From an uncultured Actinomycetes bacterium (GTDB lineage: Bacteria > Actinomycetota > Acidimicrobiia > Acidimicrobiales > RAAP-2), in the NCBI GenBank assembly GCA_903874965.1, contig CAIQUD010000121.1:1-34934 (forward strand): 34,934 bases of DNA. The letters are read 5' to 3'. Shown here one piece after another: positions 31,281 to 34,934 of this stretch (position 1 is the stretch's first letter; each line of letters starts with the position of its first letter). The position numbers were made by a program, and so were the translations under genes. The notes under the pieces were generated by a model. It ran no database searches. It was not told where the DNA came from and was given only the letters and a program-made list of their open reading frames with translations.

Positions 31281-34200
31281 TACCGAGCGCTGACCTCTCG
31301 GATCGTTCCACTGGCTAGATCACTCACCCAGATATTGAGCCCGTCACGAGACGTTGCCCCGACGGACGACAGGCCAATGAGGTGCTTGGTGATCGAACGT
31401 GCTCCTGGAGCAAACAGCAGCACTTCTCGTGTGGTGACCACCAGAAGCGAGGACCCTGCACTCAACAACTGGCGAGGGGTGACGCCAATCGACATCGTTC
31501 CGATGGATGCTCCAGTCACCGCGTTCAAGCGAGTCACCGATCTTGTCGACGACGACGCCACATTGAGCACGCTTCCAATGACGACCCCCGATACGAGACC
31601 ACCCTTCACAACCACCGGACGCAAGTGAGCTCCAGTGGCAACCTGGAACCGGATGACCTCGCCGCCGCCGGCACCGGTCAATACCCAAACAAACGCTCCG
31701 TAGGGCACGAGCCCAACAATCGGCACGCCGGTACTAAAACGACGGACCGCACGAGTTGCACGCGACACCACGGCAATCGTTGCGCCGCCCTTGGTTGCGA
31801 CAAGGAGGCTCCCACCACTGATCGAGAGCAACGATGGCGTGCCTCCAACCGTGACGACTTTCAAAATTGACCCATCGGCCCCAACCGCCGTGACCGTTCC
31901 ATTTCTTGGGCAAGCGACCCAGAGTGCACTTCCATCACTCTCGGTCGCGCCTGGAGTGCAGGCGAGCGACGTAAGCGACGTGGCAACACCGGTCGCCTTG
32001 GCAAATCCGAGCACCAATTGATCAGCTGGCGACGTGACGAGCAACCGATCGCCAACGACGCCCATTGACGTTTGACCAGAAACGACCGCAACAATCGGGA
32101 GCGCTGAAGGTGACGGAGCTGATGCAGGAGATGAGCCCAGCTCATTGGTCGCCGTCACCGTGAACCGGTACGCAGTCCCAGAGTTGAGACCGGTGATCGT
32201 GCATGAGGTCCCTGTGCTGGTGCACGACCGACCAGAAGGGTTGGCGGTGGCAATTCCAGAGGTCACTGGTGAACCTCCGTTGTCAAGAACGAGCCAGGAT
32301 ACGGTGGCCTGATTTCCCGCGCTCATGGTGACCGAAACGGACGTTGGCGCTCCAGGTGCTCGTGCAGGAATAACGGCGACAGACGCCTCCGAGGGAGGAC
32401 CGGCTCCATTGAGATTGATTGCCGCGACGGTGAAGGTAACGGGTAGACCATTTGGCAACCCGCCAATGGTGATTGACGTGATGCTCGATCCGAATTGACG
32501 AGGAGCTTGTGAAACTCCGTTGACGAACGGCGTCACGAGGTAGCCAGTAATTGCACCACCACCTGCCTCGATCGGAGGATCCCAGGTGACCGTTGCCGAC
32601 GTATTGCCCCGAGTCGCACGTGGCCGAGCTGGAGCACCGGGCACCGAGGAAGGGGTAACCAGAGCCGTTGGGTCGCTCTCTGGCCCCAAGCCTGCCGGGT
32701 TCGAGGCGACCACGGTGAAGGCATAACTCGTGCCGTTGACGAGTCCAACAACGGTGCAGGTGAGTGCGCCAGTGGTCGTGCACGTTGCTCCCCCGGGCAC
32801 TGCGGTGACGAGGTAGCCCGTCACGGCAAGTCCTCCATTTGGAAGAGGAGCAGACCACGAAACAATGGCCGAGCTATTGGCTCGAACTGCCGTTGGGGAA
32901 ACCGGTGCACCTGGTGGTGGAGACGCGATGACTGGTGCGCTCGGGAGCGATCCACTGCCTGAGCCATTGCGATTGATGGCAACCACGCTGAACGTGTACG
33001 ACACGCCATTCGTGAGCCCGGTCATCGCACAACTGAGCGCTGATGTTGTTTGGCAAGTTTGACCCCCAGGACTGGCGGTCAACAGATAGCCGGAGACTGC
33101 GGCTCCACCATTACTAAGCGGTGCGCTCCACGTCACGGTGATGCGGTTACTCCCGAGTGCCGCCGAGACAGCCGTCGGTGCTCCTGGAGTGGTTGAAGGC
33201 GTGACAGCGACCAATGGTGCAGACACCACTCCACTGCCATTCGCATTGAGCGCAACCACCACAAAGGTGTAGCTCTGCCCATTCGTGAGGCCAGTGACGG
33301 TGCAGGCGAGTGCACCTGACGTTTGGCAGGTCGCACCACCGGGAGATGCCGTGACGCGATAACCCGTGATGGGCAGCCCACCAGAGTCAGTTGCGCCAAA
33401 CCAACGCAGAGTTGCTCGGCCGTCGCCCTTTGTTGCGGCGGGTCCAAAAGCTGGACCAGGCGTCGTTGAGGGCATCACCGTCAATGGAACCGATGCCACG
33501 CTGTCGCCAACGAGGTTGGTTGCTTTCAACCGGATCGAGTAAGTCAGTCCATTCGTGAGGCCATCAATGGTGCAGGTGAGGCCACTCATCGAGCTGCACG
33601 AAGCGACGTCAGTCCCATTGAGCGCTGCAATCGCCGAGACACTGAGAATTGGTGACCCGCCATCACTCAGTGGCGTCGACCACGACACCACGACCGCACC
33701 AGCAGTTGCGACCAGTCCCATGTTGAGCGGAACACTTGGAACGTCTGCGGGAGTCGTCGCATCCGATACTGCAGAAGGAGAACTTGGTCCATTGGCATTA
33801 ATCGCCACGACGGAAAACGTGTACGCCACTCCATTGGTCAAACCACCGACGGTGCAGAACGTTGCCCCAATGGTTGAACACGTTGCGCCTCCTGGACTTG
33901 CGGTGACGAGGTAGCCCGTGAGTGCAGCTCCGCCATTGCTTGCGGGAGCACTCCAGGAGACCATGACCGACGAATTGCCATTCACCGCGACAATCGAGAA
34001 GGGTGGATCGGCCACTCGGGAGGGTGTGGCGGTACTGACTTCCGAGGGGAGTCCATCGCCAGTGCTGTTGCTCGCAACGACCACGAAGCTGTAGGTCGCG
34101 CCATTGGTCAAGCCTTGAACGGTGCAAGACGCGACGTCCGAAGAGAAGCACGATCCAGCCGGCGTGTTCCCAAGCAACGCCGTAACTGTGGTCAGCACAA

Positions 34201-34934
34201 TCGGCGATCCACCTTCATCGAGCGGCGGAGACCACGAGACCTGAACAGAACCGTCAAGATGCGTTGTAGAGACATTCAGGGGCGGGCCGGGGACTTGGAG
34301 CGGCGTCACTGACGAAGAAGGATCCGATGCTGCTCCACTGCCATTGGCATTCGTCGCAACAACCGTGAACGTGTAACTGGTGCCATTGCTGAGACCTGTC
34401 ACCAAACAACTCGTGGCACCACTTGTTGCACAGGTCAACCCGTCTGGGCTCGAGGTCACGGTGTAGCCAGTAATTGCTGATCCTCCAGAACCTGGAGTCG
34501 ACCACGTAACGAGCGCTGACTGATTCCCTCGGGTGAGGCTGACGATGGACGGAGCATTCGGAACAGTGGAAGGTGTGACGGGGAGCGAGGGAACCGAAGG
34601 AGCCCCAAGCCCATTTGCATTCACCGCGACAACGACGAAGGTGTAGACCAGTCCATTGATCAGTCCGGTCACGGTTCCCGATGTTGCCGTTGAGAGGAAT
34701 TGTACGGGCGTTCCAGCGACGCCTCCGGTCGTTGGAATGACGCGATAGCCAGTGATTGGAGAACCACCTGCGTCAGGAGCAACCCAAGAAACAGTCACGC
34801 TCGAGGCTCCAGGTGTGGCCGTAATCCCTGTAGGCGCCTTTGCAACGCCCGACGGCGTCACCGCATTTGACGGCGACGAGGCAATGCCGATGCCGTTCAG
34901 GTTCTGCGCGGCAACGGTGAAGGTATAGGTCTGC
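31280..34934 (-). CDS. Large FN3-repeat protein with C-terminal beta-propeller, 5' end beyond the window
   Basis: The frame is open to the right edge, so about 1218 visible residues are a C-terminal part. Ten complete fibronectin type III repeats of about 90 residues (openings such as PGAPTAVSAALGS..VTWSAPL, cores with TGYLVTASPGGATC and NGVSYTFSVVAINANGSG) follow a partial one, each with a conserved pair of Cys (TC, then A/SCTV). The last about 300 residues form YVTN-like propeller blades (GDRLLVTSPADQLVLGF, LLSISGGSLLVATKGG, SVTRLNAVTGASIGTMSIGVTPRQLLS). No anchor is seen at the C terminus, so it is probably a secreted or surface adhesion/carbohydrate-related protein. Low GC bias or frameshifts are not evident. 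Confidence 0.9.
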   Translation of the reverse strand, partial: QTYTFTVAAQNLNGIGIASSPSNAVTPSGVAKAPTGITATPGASSVTVSWVAPDAGGSPITGYRVIPTTGGVAGTPVQFLSTATSGTVTGLINGLVYTFVVVAVNANGLGAPSVPSLPVTPSTVPNAPSIVSLTRGNQSALVTWSTPGSGGSAITGYTVTSSPDGLTCATSGATSCLVTGLSNGTSYTFTVVATNANGSGAASDPSSSVTPLQVPGPPLNVSTTHLDGSVQVSWSPPLDEGGSPIVLTTVTALLGNTPAGSCFSSDVASCTVQGLTNGATYSFVVVASNSTGDGLPSEVSTATPSRVADPPFSIVAVNGNSSVMVSWSAPASNGGAALTGYLVTASPGGATCSTIGATFCTVGGLTNGVAYTFSVVAINANGPSSPSAVSDATTPADVPSVPLNMGLVATAGAVVVSWSTPLSDGGSPILSVSAIAALNGTDVASCSSMSGLTCTIDGLTNGLTYSIRLKATNLVGDSVASVPLTVMPSTTPGPAFGPAATKGDGRATLRWFGATDSGGLPITGYRVTASPGGATCQTSGALACTVTGLTNGQSYTFVVVALNANGSGVVSAPLVAVTPSTTPGAPTAVSAALGSNRITVTWSAPLSNGGAAVSGYLLTASPGGQTCQTTSALSCAMTGLTNGVSYTFSVVAINRNGSGSGSLPSAPVIASPPPGAPVSPTAVRANSSAIVSWSAPLPNGGLAVTGYLVTAVPGGATCTTTGALTCTVVGLVNGTSYAFTVVASNPAGLGPESDPTALVTPSSVPGAPARPRATRGNTSATVTWDPPIEAGGGAITGYLVTPFVNGVSQAPRQFGSSITSITIGGLPNGLPVTFTVAAINLNGAGPPSEASVAVIPARAPGAPTSVSVTMSAGNQATVSWLVLDNGGSPVTSGIATANPSGRSCTSTGTSCTITGLNSGTAYRFTVTATNELGSSPASAPSPSALPIVAVVSGQTSMGVVGDRLLVTSPADQLVLGFAKATGVATSLTSLACTPGATESDGSALWVACPRNGTVTAVGADGSILKVVTVGGTPSLLSISGGSLLVATKGGATIAVVSRATRAVRRFSTGVPIVGLVPYGAFVWVLTGAGGGEVIRFQVATGAHLRPVVVKGGLVSGVVIGSVLNVASSSTRSVTRLNAVTGASIGTMSIGVTPRQLLSAGSSLLVVTTREVLLFAPGARSITKHLIGLSSVGATSRDGLNIWVSDLASGTIREVSAR

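Noticed and set aside
31280-34934. A CRISPR or DNA tandem array in the FN3 region
   Set aside because: The periodicity of about 275 bp comes from protein repeats and is degenerate at the DNA level, with no short identical repeats and spacers.

Overview
The window is about 35 kb of moderately GC-rich chromosomal DNA, densely packed and with very short gaps between genes. It most likely comes from an actinobacterium. The grounds are a long Lhr-type helicase, an actinobacterial toxin-antitoxin pair, a CadI/ArsI protein and an ArsR with the Cys15-Cys16 arrangement known from Corynebacterium, many GTG/TTG starts with stop-start overlaps, and apparently leaderless promoters. A free-living aquatic or soil lineage such as Acidimicrobiia would fit, but the sequence does not prove this.

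Layout, left to right. (1) 1-8.8 kb: the end of a secreted glycosidase-like protein, a convergent lhr helicase gene with a small membrane protein in front of it, two coupled unknown genes (the first possibly a degenerate PD-(D/E)XK fold), typA/bipA and a tRNA-Ser(UGA). (2) 8.8-11.75 kb: an accessory patch. An IS481-type element sits exactly at the 3' end of the tRNA and is flanked by a 16-bp duplication of that end. Next come a toxin-antitoxin operon with its operator, and about 500 bp of noncoding DNA holding a triple hairpin repeat. (3) 11.75-15.1 kb, minus strand: hydrolase, SRPBCC protein, prephenate dehydratase (pheA) and a sterol-desaturase-type membrane hydroxylase. (4) 15.1-18.4 kb, plus strand: a tightly coupled polyamine operon of a group II PLP decarboxylase, agmatine deiminase (aguA) and N-carbamoylputrescine amidase (aguB). 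Together these could turn arginine into putrescine.

(5) 18.35-21.04 kb, minus strand: a cobalamin riboswitch leads a gene for a secreted alpha-toroid (prenyltransferase-repeat) protein, followed by an SRPBCC protein and an alpha/beta hydrolase. A B12-controlled exported protein of this fold resembles vertebrate intrinsic factor and transcobalamin, and it is the most intriguing item here. (6) 21-24.1 kb: a GNAT acetyltransferase, a DUF885 metallopeptidase-like protein and a DsbA/HCCA-isomerase-like protein. (7) 24.1-27.8 kb, minus strand: a DUF998 membrane protein, a MarR regulator, an ArsP-type permease carrying two YHS metal-binding domains, and a Bax-inhibitor-1-like membrane protein. (8) 27.9-30.8 kb: an extradiol dioxygenase behind a perfect palindromic operator, then an arsenic cluster (arsR divergent from cadI/arsI, an aquaporin and arsC). 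(9) 30.8 kb to the end, minus strand: a GNAT enzyme coupled to a large FN3-repeat/beta-propeller surface protein cut by the window edge.
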